From NCBI GenBank assembly GCA_024234735.1, contig JACKNV010000006.1, forward strand, positions 62,001 through 126,000: 64,000 nucleotides of DNA. The letters are read 5' to 3'. The first letter of the stretch is position 1. Each line of letters opens with the position of its first letter. Source of the stretch: Pseudomonadales bacterium (GTDB taxonomy: Bacteria; Pseudomonadota; Gammaproteobacteria; Pseudomonadales; Halieaceae). Positions 8,202 to 16,043 of this stretch are shown here, piece after piece. The translations under genes and the position numbers were made by a program. Under the pieces are notes generated by a model. The model ran no database searches, was not told the origin of the DNA, and saw nothing but the letters and a program-made list of their open reading frames with translations.

Positions 8202-8252
8202 AGTCTGCGGCAAAAAAATTTCGGACGTTTTACCCCGGGGTCTGACGCGCGG

Positions 8253-10976
8253 CTAGTGCGCCTGGTCCCAGTTGTCACCGGCGCCCGATTCCACCACCAG
8301 CGGCACCTCGAGCTGCGCGGCGCCGGACATCAGTTCGCATATCTTCCCGCTGACCGCCTCGACCTGGTCGCTGGCAACCTCGAATACCAACTCGTCGTGG
8401 ACCTGCATGATCATGTGGGCGTCGGCGTCACTGCCCTGCAGCCAGTCATCCACCGCCAGCATGGCCCGTTTGATGATATCTGCCGCGGTGCCCTGCATGG
8501 GCGCGTTGATGGCGGTGCGCTCCGCCGCCTGCACCCGCATCTTGTTGCGCGCATTGATTTCCGGCAGGTGCAGGCGGCGACCGAACAGGGTCTCGACATA
8601 GCCCTGCTCCCGGGCCAGGGCGCGAGTCCGCTCCATGTAGTCGTGCACCCCGGGATAGCGCTGGAAGTAGCGCTCGATGTACTGCTGGGCTTCATTGCGC
8701 CCCAGATGCAGCTGCTTCGCCAGGCCAAAGGCGGACATGCCGTATATGAGGCCGAAATTGATGGCCTTCGCCTTGCGGCGCTGGTCGCCGCTGACCTCGT
8801 CCAGATCGACCTCGAAAACCTCCGCCGCAGTGGCGCGGTGCACGTCCTGGCCCTCCTTGAAAGCCCTGAGCAGGCCCGCGTCACCCGACAGGTGGGCCAT
8901 GATGCGCAGCTCGATCTGGGAATAGTCGGCGGCCACGATACGATATCCCTCGGGGGCGATGAACGCCTGCCGGATGCGCCTGCCCTCCTCCGTGCGGATC
9001 GGGATGTTCTGCAGATTGGGGTCCGACGAGGACAGGCGGCCGGTCGCCGCTACTGCCTGGTGGTAGGAGGTGTGCACTCGCCCGGTGCGGGGGTTGATCA
9101 TCTCCGGCAAGCGGTCCGTGTAGGTCGACTTCAGCTTGCTCAGGCTGCGGTACTCCAGCAGCAACATCGGCAGGGGATAGTCCAGTGCCAGTTCCGCCAG
9201 CACGTCTTCCGCGGTCGAGGGCGCCCCGGTCGGCGTCTTCTTGATGACCGGCAGCGCCAGTTTCTCGAACAGGATTTTTCCCAGTTGCTTTGGCGAGCCG
9301 AGATTAAACTCCTCCCCGGCCAGCTCATGTGCCCTGCCCTGCAGTTCCATCAGGCGCTGCCCCAGCTCGGCCCCCTGGGCCTGCAACAGCTCCCGCGAGA
9401 TCAGCGCTCCGCGCCGCTCGATGCGCGACAGTACGGGAACCAGCGGCATCTCGATATCCGTGAACACCGCGGCCAGTTCACCCTCGGCTTCCACCCGGGG
9501 CCACAGGGCCCGATGCAGGCGCAGGGTGATGTCCGCATCCTCCGCCGCGTAGGGCCCGGCGTCTTCCACCTTGATCTGGTTGAAGGTCAGCGCTTTAGCG
9601 CCCTTGCCGGCGATGTCCTCGAAATGAATGGTCTTGCAGCCCAGGTACTTGAGGGCGAGGCTGTCCATGTCGTGGCGGGTGGCGGTGGAGTCCAGCACAT
9701 AGGATTCCAGCATCGTGTCAAAGCGGATGCCGCGCAGCGCTATCCCGTGATTGGCCAGCACGCTGCTGTCGTACTTCAGGTTCTGGCCGACTTTCGCCCG
9801 CCCGGCATCTTCCAGCAGCGGCTTGAGTCGCGCCAGCACCGCATCGCGATCCAACTGTGCCGGTGCGCCCAGGTAGTCGTGGGCCAGCGGTACGTAGGCC
9901 GCCTGCCCCGGCTCGACCGCAAAGGAGACGCCCACGATTTTCGCCTCCATGTAATCGAGACTGGTGGTTTCGGTATCGAACGCGAACAGTTCGGCCTGCC
10001 GCAGGCGCTGCACCCAGTTGTCCAGTTCTTGCTCGCTGGTGACGATCTCGTACTCGGCCGCGATCGCGGCGGGCGACGCAGCGTCTTCGCCATCCCCCGC
10101 GTCCAGCAGCTCTTCCAGCCAGGCCCTGAATTCCATGCGGGTAAACCAATCTATCAACTGCTTGCGGTCGGGCTCGGCGTTGTGCAGCTGCCCCGGTGTC
10201 ACCTCCAGGTCGACATCCGTCTTGATGGTCGCCAGGGCGTAGGACATGTAGGCGCGGTCTTTCTCCGCTTCCAGTCTGGCCCCCATGCTGCGGGCGCCGC
10301 GAAAGGACAGCTGCGCCACCTTGTCGAGATTGGCGTAGATATCATCGAGGCTCCCCAGGCCCTGCAGCAGTGCCCGGGCCGTCTTTTCGCCGACGCCCGG
10401 CACCCCCGGGATATTGTCCGACTTGTCCCCCATCAGGGCCAGCAGGTCGATGACCAGGGCAGGGGGCACGCCGAACTTCTCCTCCACACCCGCCGCATCC
10501 AACAAAGTGCCGGTCATGGTGTTCACCAGGGTGATGTGGTCGTCCACCAGCTGGGCCATATCCTTGTCCCCGGTGGAAATGACCACCGGCTGGGCCCGGG
10601 CTGCCGCCTGCCTGGCAAGGGTACCGATGACATCGTCCGCCTCGACCCCCTCGACACACAGCAGGGGCAGGCCCATGGCCTGTACGATACCGTGGATCGG
10701 CGCTATCTGCTCCCGCAACTCATCCGGCATGGGGGGGCGCTGCGCCTTGTACTCGGGGAACATCTCATCGCGAAAGGTCTTGCCCTTGGCGTCGAACACC
10801 ACGGTTACCGGGCTGCCCGGGTAATCCTTGCACAGGCGGCGCAGCATACTGATCACGCCCTTCACCGCGCCCGTGGCCTGGCCGGCGGAATTGGTCAAAG
10901 GGGGCAGCGCGTGGAAGGCGCGATACAGGTAGGACGAACCATCGACCAGTACCAGCGGGGCAGACTTGTTTGACAT
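8253..10976 (-). CDS. polA: DNA polymerase I
   Basis: Okazaki fragment maturation and repair synthesis. The 907-residue protein is full length with all three domains: N-terminal 5' nuclease (LVLVDGSSYLYRAFHAL, then the metal-binding GVEADDVIGTLA), a 3'-5' exonuclease with intact catalytic motifs (DTETTSLD, NLKYDSSVL, YAAEDADITLRLH, so proofreading is likely retained), and the polymerase domain with motif A (YSQIELRIMAHLSGD), motif B (RRKAKAINFGLIYGMS) and motif C (VHDELVFEV). It is followed by the ErsA-like RNA gene on the same strand. Confidence 0.98.
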   Translation of the reverse strand: MSNKSAPLVLVDGSSYLYRAFHALPPLTNSAGQATGAVKGVISMLRRLCKDYPGSPVTVVFDAKGKTFRDEMFPEYKAQRPPMPDELREQIAPIHGIVQAMGLPLLCVEGVEADDVIGTLARQAAARAQPVVISTGDKDMAQLVDDHITLVNTMTGTLLDAAGVEEKFGVPPALVIDLLALMGDKSDNIPGVPGVGEKTARALLQGLGSLDDIYANLDKVAQLSFRGARSMGARLEAEKDRAYMSYALATIKTDVDLEVTPGQLHNAEPDRKQLIDWFTRMEFRAWLEELLDAGDGEDAASPAAIAAEYEIVTSEQELDNWVQRLRQAELFAFDTETTSLDYMEAKIVGVSFAVEPGQAAYVPLAHDYLGAPAQLDRDAVLARLKPLLEDAGRAKVGQNLKYDSSVLANHGIALRGIRFDTMLESYVLDSTATRHDMDSLALKYLGCKTIHFEDIAGKGAKALTFNQIKVEDAGPYAAEDADITLRLHRALWPRVEAEGELAAVFTDIEMPLVPVLSRIERRGALISRELLQAQGAELGQRLMELQGRAHELAGEEFNLGSPKQLGKILFEKLALPVIKKTPTGAPSTAEDVLAELALDYPLPMLLLEYRSLSKLKSTYTDRLPEMINPRTGRVHTSYHQAVAATGRLSSSDPNLQNIPIRTEEGRRIRQAFIAPEGYRIVAADYSQIELRIMAHLSGDAGLLRAFKEGQDVHRATAAEVFEVDLDEVSGDQRRKAKAINFGLIYGMSAFGLAKQLHLGRNEAQQYIERYFQRYPGVHDYMERTRALAREQGYVETLFGRRLHLPEINARNKMRVQAAERTAINAPMQGTAADIIKRAMLAVDDWLQGSDADAHMIMQVHDELVFEVASDQVEAVSGKICELMSGAAQLEVPLVVESGAGDNWDQAH

Positions 10977-11116
10977 AATCGCCTTCCATTTTAGAACTGA
11001 CTAACAAGCAGACGAGACACCGGCAGCCCGGTACCACCTGGCCAGCGACCCCTGAACGAGCCTAGCCAGCTATTCGGGTGTTTGCAGCCAGCGACCGAAG
11101 TTTATACTTACTAACC

Positions 11117-11791
11117 TCAGTGATCATGATCCCACAGAGCTCGCGCGGAACGATAGGTCGCTTTCATCTTGGCCAGATCCAGCGGTGCCTTGAAAAACCC
11201 GTGGTAATCACCCCTGGGGTTAATAAGTATCACATTGGAACCGTGGTCCACGAGATAATCTTCCCCCTGGCCCGGAACCTTGCGGAAAGGGGTATTGAGG
11301 GCAGTGGCGAAGCGGTGGATATCGAGGAACTCCCCGGTCACCCCCAGAAATCCGGGATTGAAAAAAGGCACGTAACCGGCCAGCTGGTCGACGGTATCGC
11401 GGGCCGGGTCCACCGTCACCATCACCACCTGGGTGTCCTCGGCTTCAGTGCCCTGCAGCTGGCCCATCAGCTGGTTGAGAAAACTCATGGTGGTGGGACA
11501 GATATCCGGACAGTAGGTAAAACCGAAGAAGACCAGGGTCCAGCGACCTTCCAGGTTCTTCCTGGTGAACGGCCGACCGTTGTGGTCAGTAAGCGCCAAC
11601 TCGCCAAAATTACGCGGCGTATCCAGGAGATACAGCCCGTTTATCTTCATTTCGATGGGAGTCATGATGCGCGGCTGCTGGATCTTGTAGACGAAGCCAC
11701 CTACGACCACGGCCATGAACACCACGATGGCGGCCACCGTGACCCTGACGCCACGCACCTGCCGGCGATTATCCGCAGACTGCGCGCTCAC
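11117..11791 (-). CDS. SCO1/SenC copper chaperone for cytochrome oxidase
   Basis: Delivers copper to, or reduces, the CuA site of oxidase subunit II. The 224-residue protein has one N-terminal membrane anchor (about residues 14-33) and a thioredoxin-like domain with the CxxxC motif in FTYCPDICPTT and the distal copper-ligand His in VDHGSNV. It is the last gene of the leftward cox assembly group; its start overlaps the end of cyoE by four bases, implying translational coupling. Confidence 0.93.
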   Translation of the reverse strand: MSAQSADNRRQVRGVRVTVAAIVVFMAVVVGGFVYKIQQPRIMTPIEMKINGLYLLDTPRNFGELALTDHNGRPFTRKNLEGRWTLVFFGFTYCPDICPTTMSFLNQLMGQLQGTEAEDTQVVMVTVDPARDTVDQLAGYVPFFNPGFLGVTGEFLDIHRFATALNTPFRKVPGQGEDYLVDHGSNVILINPRGDYHGFFKAPLDLAKMKATYRSARALWDHDH

Positions 11792-12687
11792 CGGGCGGCC
11801 ACCGGAAACAGATAATGATCCATCAGCATAATAATAAACAACGCCATGAGGTAAATGATCGAATAGCGAAAGGTTTCCATGGGCGCGTTGGGGTTTTTGT
11901 CCCGCAACAGCTCTATCGCCCAGTACAGAAAGCCCCCGCCCAGCACCACTGCCCCCAACAGATACAGAGGGCCGCTCAGGCGCGTGACAAAGGGCAGCAG
12001 GGTAATGAGGAACATGATGACCGTGTACAACAGGATATGCAGCTTGGTAAAGGCCACGCCATGGGTGACCGGCAGCATGGGAATATCCACCGAAGCGTAT
12101 TCTTCACGCCGGTGGATGGCCAGCGCCCAGAAATGGGGCGGCGTCCAGGCAAAGATGATCAGCACCAGCAGCAGGGCGTGCCCGTCGACCCGGCCGGTCA
12201 CGGCGGTCCAGCCCAACAATGGGGGGGCGGCCCCGGCCAGCCCGCCGATAACGATATTCTGCGGCGTCGCGCGCTTCAGGAACATGGTGTAGACCACCGC
12301 ATAACCGAGCAGGGAGGCAAAGGTCAGCCAGGCGGTGAGGGCGTTTACCCACAGCAACAGGATGCCCATGCCCAGCAGGCCGGTGACCGCGGCGAACAGC
12401 GCTGCTTGGCGTGGACCCACCCGACCCTGGGCTACCGGGCGCCGGTGAGTGCGCGACATCTGCCGGTCTATACGCTGGTCGACCAGGTGGTTGATCGTGG
12501 CGGCCGAGCCCGCGCACAGGGCGATTCCCAGGTTGCCGAGGATCAGCGCGTTGAGCGGCACCATGCCCGGCACCGCCATGAACATGCCAATGGCGGCGGT
12601 CAAGATCATCAACAGCACGACATTGGGTTTGGTCAGTTCCTTGTAATCGCGCCAGGTTGCCCTGCCTGCATTCTGCATAGCCATCAT
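11788..12687 (-). CDS. cyoE: Protoheme IX farnesyltransferase (heme O synthase)
   Basis: Adds a farnesyl group to heme B to make heme O, the precursor of heme A. A 299-residue UbiA-family membrane protein with about nine helices and the Asp-rich prenyl-binding motif NHLVDQRIDRQMSRTHRRP, plus a second Asp/Glu motif near FLKRATPQN and HRREEYASVDIPMLP. It overlaps sco downstream and lies 7 bp from the SCO-like gene upstream. Heme A synthase (ctaA), which in Pseudomonas sits directly upstream of cyoE, is not here. Confidence 0.95.
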   Translation of the reverse strand: MMAMQNAGRATWRDYKELTKPNVVLLMILTAAIGMFMAVPGMVPLNALILGNLGIALCAGSAATINHLVDQRIDRQMSRTHRRPVAQGRVGPRQAALFAAVTGLLGMGILLLWVNALTAWLTFASLLGYAVVYTMFLKRATPQNIVIGGLAGAAPPLLGWTAVTGRVDGHALLLVLIIFAWTPPHFWALAIHRREEYASVDIPMLPVTHGVAFTKLHILLYTVIMFLITLLPFVTRLSGPLYLLGAVVLGGGFLYWAIELLRDKNPNAPMETFRYSIIYLMALFIIMLMDHYLFPVAAR

Positions 12688-12694
12688 CAGCTGC

Positions 12695-13354
12695 TCACTC
12701 GCCGGAATTCTTCAGCAGGAATTTCAAATCTGCGATCACGTCCCTGTAGGAGGTTTCACTATTGTACGACATCATGACCCAGCCCGCGGGGTCCACCAGG
12801 TACCAGGTGCTGGGGTCCGCCTGGCTTTCGGGAAGCAGGGTTGCCAGCACTGCGGGGTCCGTCTGCAGCAATTGCAGGCCGCGATGTTCATCGGCCAGGT
12901 AACTGCTGAAATCCCCCGGCAGGGGGTGGCCATCGCTCAACGCCGTGACCGCCAGTTCGGTGGCCGCGGCGCTACTGTCACTGAGATAGGCCCGCCGCAC
13001 CCGGTTGAACTCCTTGCCCAGCGCCACATGAATCTGCCGGGTGAGGTACAGCTTGCCTTCGCAGGCGCTGTCGCAGCGACCACCGCCAGCGGATACCAGC
13101 AGGGTCCATTTCGGCGTCGTATCCCCATAGCGAAACGGCGAGCCATCCTGGTCGAGCAGGGCGAATTCATCGATTTGCCGCGGCGGCTGTACCAGTACGC
13201 CGCGGTTGGATGTACCCAGGGAACCCACCAGATCCAGGTCGCCGCGCACCACGAAGTACCACAACCAGGTGGCGCCCAGAATCATGGTCACTGGAAGGCC
13301 GGCTATCAGTAACAGCACCATCCTGTTGTTGTTGGCCTGCGAGCTGTCCTGCAT
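12695..13354 (-). CDS. SCO-like thioredoxin-fold protein of the cox cluster
   Basis: 219 residues with one N-terminal membrane segment (LLLIAGLPVTMILGATWLWYF) and a periplasmic domain whose layout follows SCO proteins: a GGRCDSACEGK segment gives a CxxxC pair at the position of the SCO copper site, and the C-terminal part (STWYLVDPAGWVMMSY) aligns with the SCO VDH region but has Pro instead of the copper-ligand His. It may therefore act as a thiol reductase rather than a copper donor. A gene of this kind sits between SURF1 and ctaA in Pseudomonas. Role in oxidase assembly is inferred from context. Confidence 0.7.
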   Translation of the reverse strand: MQDSSQANNNRMVLLLIAGLPVTMILGATWLWYFVVRGDLDLVGSLGTSNRGVLVQPPRQIDEFALLDQDGSPFRYGDTTPKWTLLVSAGGGRCDSACEGKLYLTRQIHVALGKEFNRVRRAYLSDSSAAATELAVTALSDGHPLPGDFSSYLADEHRGLQLLQTDPAVLATLLPESQADPSTWYLVDPAGWVMMSYNSETSYRDVIADLKFLLKNSGE

Positions 13355-13360
13355 GTCTGC

Positions 13361-14119
13361 CTACCCTTTGCCCATCGATTTCAGTAATTGCCAGAGATTG
13401 CTGCTGCGCAGCAGGTAGAAAACCAGCAGCACCGCCGCCATGGCAAACCACTGCACGGCATAGGCGCGGTGTTTCTGCGGGCTCACGTTGACGACCTGCC
13501 AGTGCACCGCAAGGGCCCCGGGTTGATCCCTGCCGAGGCGCACAGGGTAGGGGAACACCGCGCCCTCTGCCAGCGCGCCGAGCACCGGTACCAACCTGTC
13601 CATCTCCACCGCCTGCAGGACTTTCGGCCAGCCCGGCAGCAACTGCTGCTCGGCCAGCAGGTAAGGCGCTCCGGGGGCCACGTACACCGAGCCCACCAGC
13701 TCTACCGGCCCTTCGACCCGCGGCACGTCTGGCAATGCCCTGCGCGCCGGATCGCCGGCTATCCAGCCGCGATTCACCAGCACCAGGGCGCCACTATCCT
13801 GCAGCCGCAGGATGCCCAGTACCTCATAGCCGAAGCGGCCCTCCAGGATGCGATTGTCCAGCAGGAAGTATTCGTCCACAAAGCTGCCGCGCAGGCTGAC
13901 CGGACGATAGGCGAGCTCGGAGGCCGGGGCATCCCACAGGGAAGCAAGCGGGGTCGGCGCCTGCTGCTGGCGCGCCTCCCACGCGGCGGACAGCTGGACC
14001 TTCTCTTCGGCCCGCTGCAGCTGCCAGAAACCCAGGGCGACCAACAGCGGCAGCAGGATGGCCGAGAGCAGCGTTATCCGCCACTCCGGATCAAAGTGAA
14101 AGCGCCGGGTAGCGGTCAT
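13361..14119 (-). CDS. SURF1 family cytochrome oxidase assembly protein
   Basis: 252 residues with the SURF1 signature: an N-terminal helix ending in LGFWQLQRAEEK, the RGWI motif in VLVNRGWIAGD, the conserved Y-R-P segment (ELAYRPVSLRGSF), and a second helix near the C-terminus (YAVQWFAMAAVLLVFYLL). SURF1 helps insert heme a into subunit I. ATG 14119 is preferred to ATG 14140, since GGAG lies ten bases before it and nothing comparable precedes the other. It is divergent from the DUF2909 gene with a 70-bp gap. Confidence 0.9.
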   Translation of the reverse strand: MTATRRFHFDPEWRITLLSAILLPLLVALGFWQLQRAEEKVQLSAAWEARQQQAPTPLASLWDAPASELAYRPVSLRGSFVDEYFLLDNRILEGRFGYEVLGILRLQDSGALVLVNRGWIAGDPARRALPDVPRVEGPVELVGSVYVAPGAPYLLAEQQLLPGWPKVLQAVEMDRLVPVLGALAEGAVFPYPVRLGRDQPGALAVHWQVVNVSPQKHRAYAVQWFAMAAVLLVFYLLRSSNLWQLLKSMGKG

Positions 14120-14189
14120 GCGGGAACGGCTCCGCCCCATCTGGCTAGAGCTGGTTTATACTGGGCAGGCATACCACCGGAGATTTCCA

Positions 14190-14444
14190 TTGTTAAAAAC
14201 TGCAATAGTACTGTTCATGCTGGCTCTGGTCGCCAGCCTGGGAAGCGGGTTTTATTTCCTCATGAAAGACCAGGGTGACAAGACCAAGCGCCGCACCCTG
14301 CATTCCCTGGGAGTGCGCCTGGCCCTGGCTGTCGGCCTGGCCGGCCTGATTTTGTACGGGGTTGCCACGGGCCAGCTGGGACACAGAAACCCCTGGGATG
14401 CCGGGCCAAAGCCGGTTGCACCCCAGGAGCAGGCGACCGAGTAG
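14190..14444 (+). CDS. DUF2909 twin-transmembrane protein
   Basis: An 84-residue protein with two membrane helices (LKTAIVLFMLALVASLGSG and VRLALAVGLAGLILYG) joined by a charged loop with KDQGDKTKRRT, the pattern of the small DUF2909 proteins found in proteobacterial cox clusters. The start is TTG at 14190, seven bases after GGAG; the open frame continues upstream to 14118 but that part lacks membrane character. It is the only rightward gene among ten leftward cox genes and ends 5 bp from coxC. Function unknown; association with oxidase assembly is by context. Confidence 0.8.
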   Translation: MLKTAIVLFMLALVASLGSGFYFLMKDQGDKTKRRTLHSLGVRLALAVGLAGLILYGVATGQLGHRNPWDAGPKPVAPQEQATE

Positions 14445-14449
14445 CCGCG

Positions 14450-15424
14450 CTACAGGATATACACGAACAGGAACAGGAATACCCAGACCACGTCAACAAA
14501 GTGCCAGTACCAGCTCGAGGCCTCGAAGCCGAAGTGATCGTCCGCAGTGAACTGCTTGCCTACCACCGAGCGCAACAGCTGGATCAGCAACATGGTCATA
14601 CCCATGAACACGTGGAAGCCGTGGAAGCCGGTCAACATGAAGAAAGTCGAGCCGTAGATGCCGGCGTTCAGGGTCAGGCCGTATTCGACATAGGCCTCGT
14701 GGTACTCCATGTACTGCAGGCACAGGAAGGTGATGCCCAGCAGCACGGTAACCGTCAGCCAGAAATTAAACTTGCCGCGGTTGCCGTTCAGAATACCCAC
14801 ATGCGCCAGGTGGCAGGTGAAACTGGATGACAGCAGCACGATGGTGTTCCAAAGCGGCAGCCAGGTCCACCAGGCGTGGGCGTCACCGAAGGACAGGCTG
14901 GTCTCGGCGCTGGTAAACGTGCCGTTATTGGCGATCAGCTGCGCGCCGGCTCCGCCCACCGCTTCCTGCGGCGTCTGCATCAGCGGCCAGCTGAAGCTGA
15001 AGCCCTCCCACAACAGGCCATTCATGCGCCCGCCTTCACCTTCACCGGCCAGCCAGGGTCCGGCCAGCACCCGTACATAGAACAGGGCCCCGAAGAAGGC
15101 GGCGAAAAACATCACCTCGGAGAAGATGAACCAGAACATGCCCAACACATAGGATTTCTTCAGCTGGGCGCTGTTCATGCCCGCGATGTTTTCCTTGATG
15201 GTAATGCGGAACCAGTTGAACAGCGTGGCAATAAAGAAAAACAGGCCCAACAGGAAAATTGTCCAGGAACTGGTGTCCTTGCCCGGCTCGCCGAAGGTCA
15301 AGTCATTCATGATGCTGGCGGCACCAAAAATACTCAGGACCAGGCCGATGGTGGCGCAAACTGCCAGCTTGCTCTTCTCCGGTACGTAGTAGGCTTCGTA
15401 CTCTGTGGAAGTCTGACTTGTCAT
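14450..15424 (-). CDS. coxC: Cytochrome c oxidase subunit III
   Basis: Subunit III of aa3 oxidase, which stabilises the proton uptake route. 324 residues with seven predicted helices; the first two are separated from the rest by an extended polar insertion (about residues 130-190) as in Pseudomonas. Recognisable segments are SEVMFFAAFFGALFY, the helix 4 region NTIVLLSSSFTCHLAH, YVEYGLTLNAGIYGSTFFMLTG followed by HGFHV, and a C-terminal WYWHFVDVVWVFLF. It follows ctaG in the leftward cox operon. Confidence 0.96.
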   Translation of the reverse strand: MTSQTSTEYEAYYVPEKSKLAVCATIGLVLSIFGAASIMNDLTFGEPGKDTSSWTIFLLGLFFFIATLFNWFRITIKENIAGMNSAQLKKSYVLGMFWFIFSEVMFFAAFFGALFYVRVLAGPWLAGEGEGGRMNGLLWEGFSFSWPLMQTPQEAVGGAGAQLIANNGTFTSAETSLSFGDAHAWWTWLPLWNTIVLLSSSFTCHLAHVGILNGNRGKFNFWLTVTVLLGITFLCLQYMEYHEAYVEYGLTLNAGIYGSTFFMLTGFHGFHVFMGMTMLLIQLLRSVVGKQFTADDHFGFEASSWYWHFVDVVWVFLFLFVYIL

Positions 15425-15468
15425 CTTATTTCTCCGTAGTGGTCACGCGAGGTTACCAAACCGCGCTT

Positions 15469-16029
15469 TCAGCGGGTGGCGACTGCGCCGCTCGCCATAT
15501 CTGTTACATCAAAAAGGGTATAGGACAGGGTAATTGTCTTGATATCCCGGGGCAGATCCCGGTCAATGATGAACTGCAGGGGCATTTCCGCGCTGGCGCC
15601 CCCGTCCAGCGGCTGCTGGTTGAAGCAAAAACACTCTGTCTTGTGAAAGTATTCGGCGGCACGGGCCGGGGACACGCTGGGGATCGCCTGCGCCACCATC
15701 GCTTTTGGTAACGGGTTGCGGGCGTGGAACAGGGTGTCGTTGACCGCCCCGGGGTGCACTTTCATGACTGCGGTGGTGGGCCCGAACTCCCAGGGCATAC
15801 CCTCGTTGTTGGTGGCCACGAACTGGATGGACACCAGCCGGCTTTCATCGACACCGGCCTGCACCCAGGTATAGGCCTCGTCACTGGTCTTGCCGTTGAT
15901 ACCCAGGGCATCGCACAACACGTTATACAGCGGCACCATGACCACGAAAACGAACGCGAACATGGCAACCGCTACCGTGGCCAGCTTGACCACGGTATCG
16001 ATTGCGGGATTGGCGCTGACGCGTATCAC
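15469..16029 (-). CDS. ctaG: Cytochrome c oxidase assembly protein CtaG/Cox11
   Basis: Inserts copper into the CuB site of subunit I. 186 residues: one N-terminal helix (AVAMFAFVFVVMVPLYNVLCDALG) and a periplasmic immunoglobulin-like domain with the copper-binding CFCF in KTECFCFNQQPL and the conserved TLSYTLFD end. It sits between coxA (14 bp away) and coxC, the usual place in proteobacteria. Confidence 0.95.
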   Translation of the reverse strand: MIRVSANPAIDTVVKLATVAVAMFAFVFVVMVPLYNVLCDALGINGKTSDEAYTWVQAGVDESRLVSIQFVATNNEGMPWEFGPTTAVMKVHPGAVNDTLFHARNPLPKAMVAQAIPSVSPARAAEYFHKTECFCFNQQPLDGGASAEMPLQFIIDRDLPRDIKTITLSYTLFDVTDMASGAVATR

Positions 16030-16043
16030 GACTGGCCCGTCCC

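Noticed and set aside
8256..10973. A 905-codon open frame on the plus strand, antisense to polA
   Set aside because: It mirrors polA exactly in register; its product is rich in His, Gln, Arg and Gly, as expected of the complement of GC-rich codons, and polA has all its motifs.
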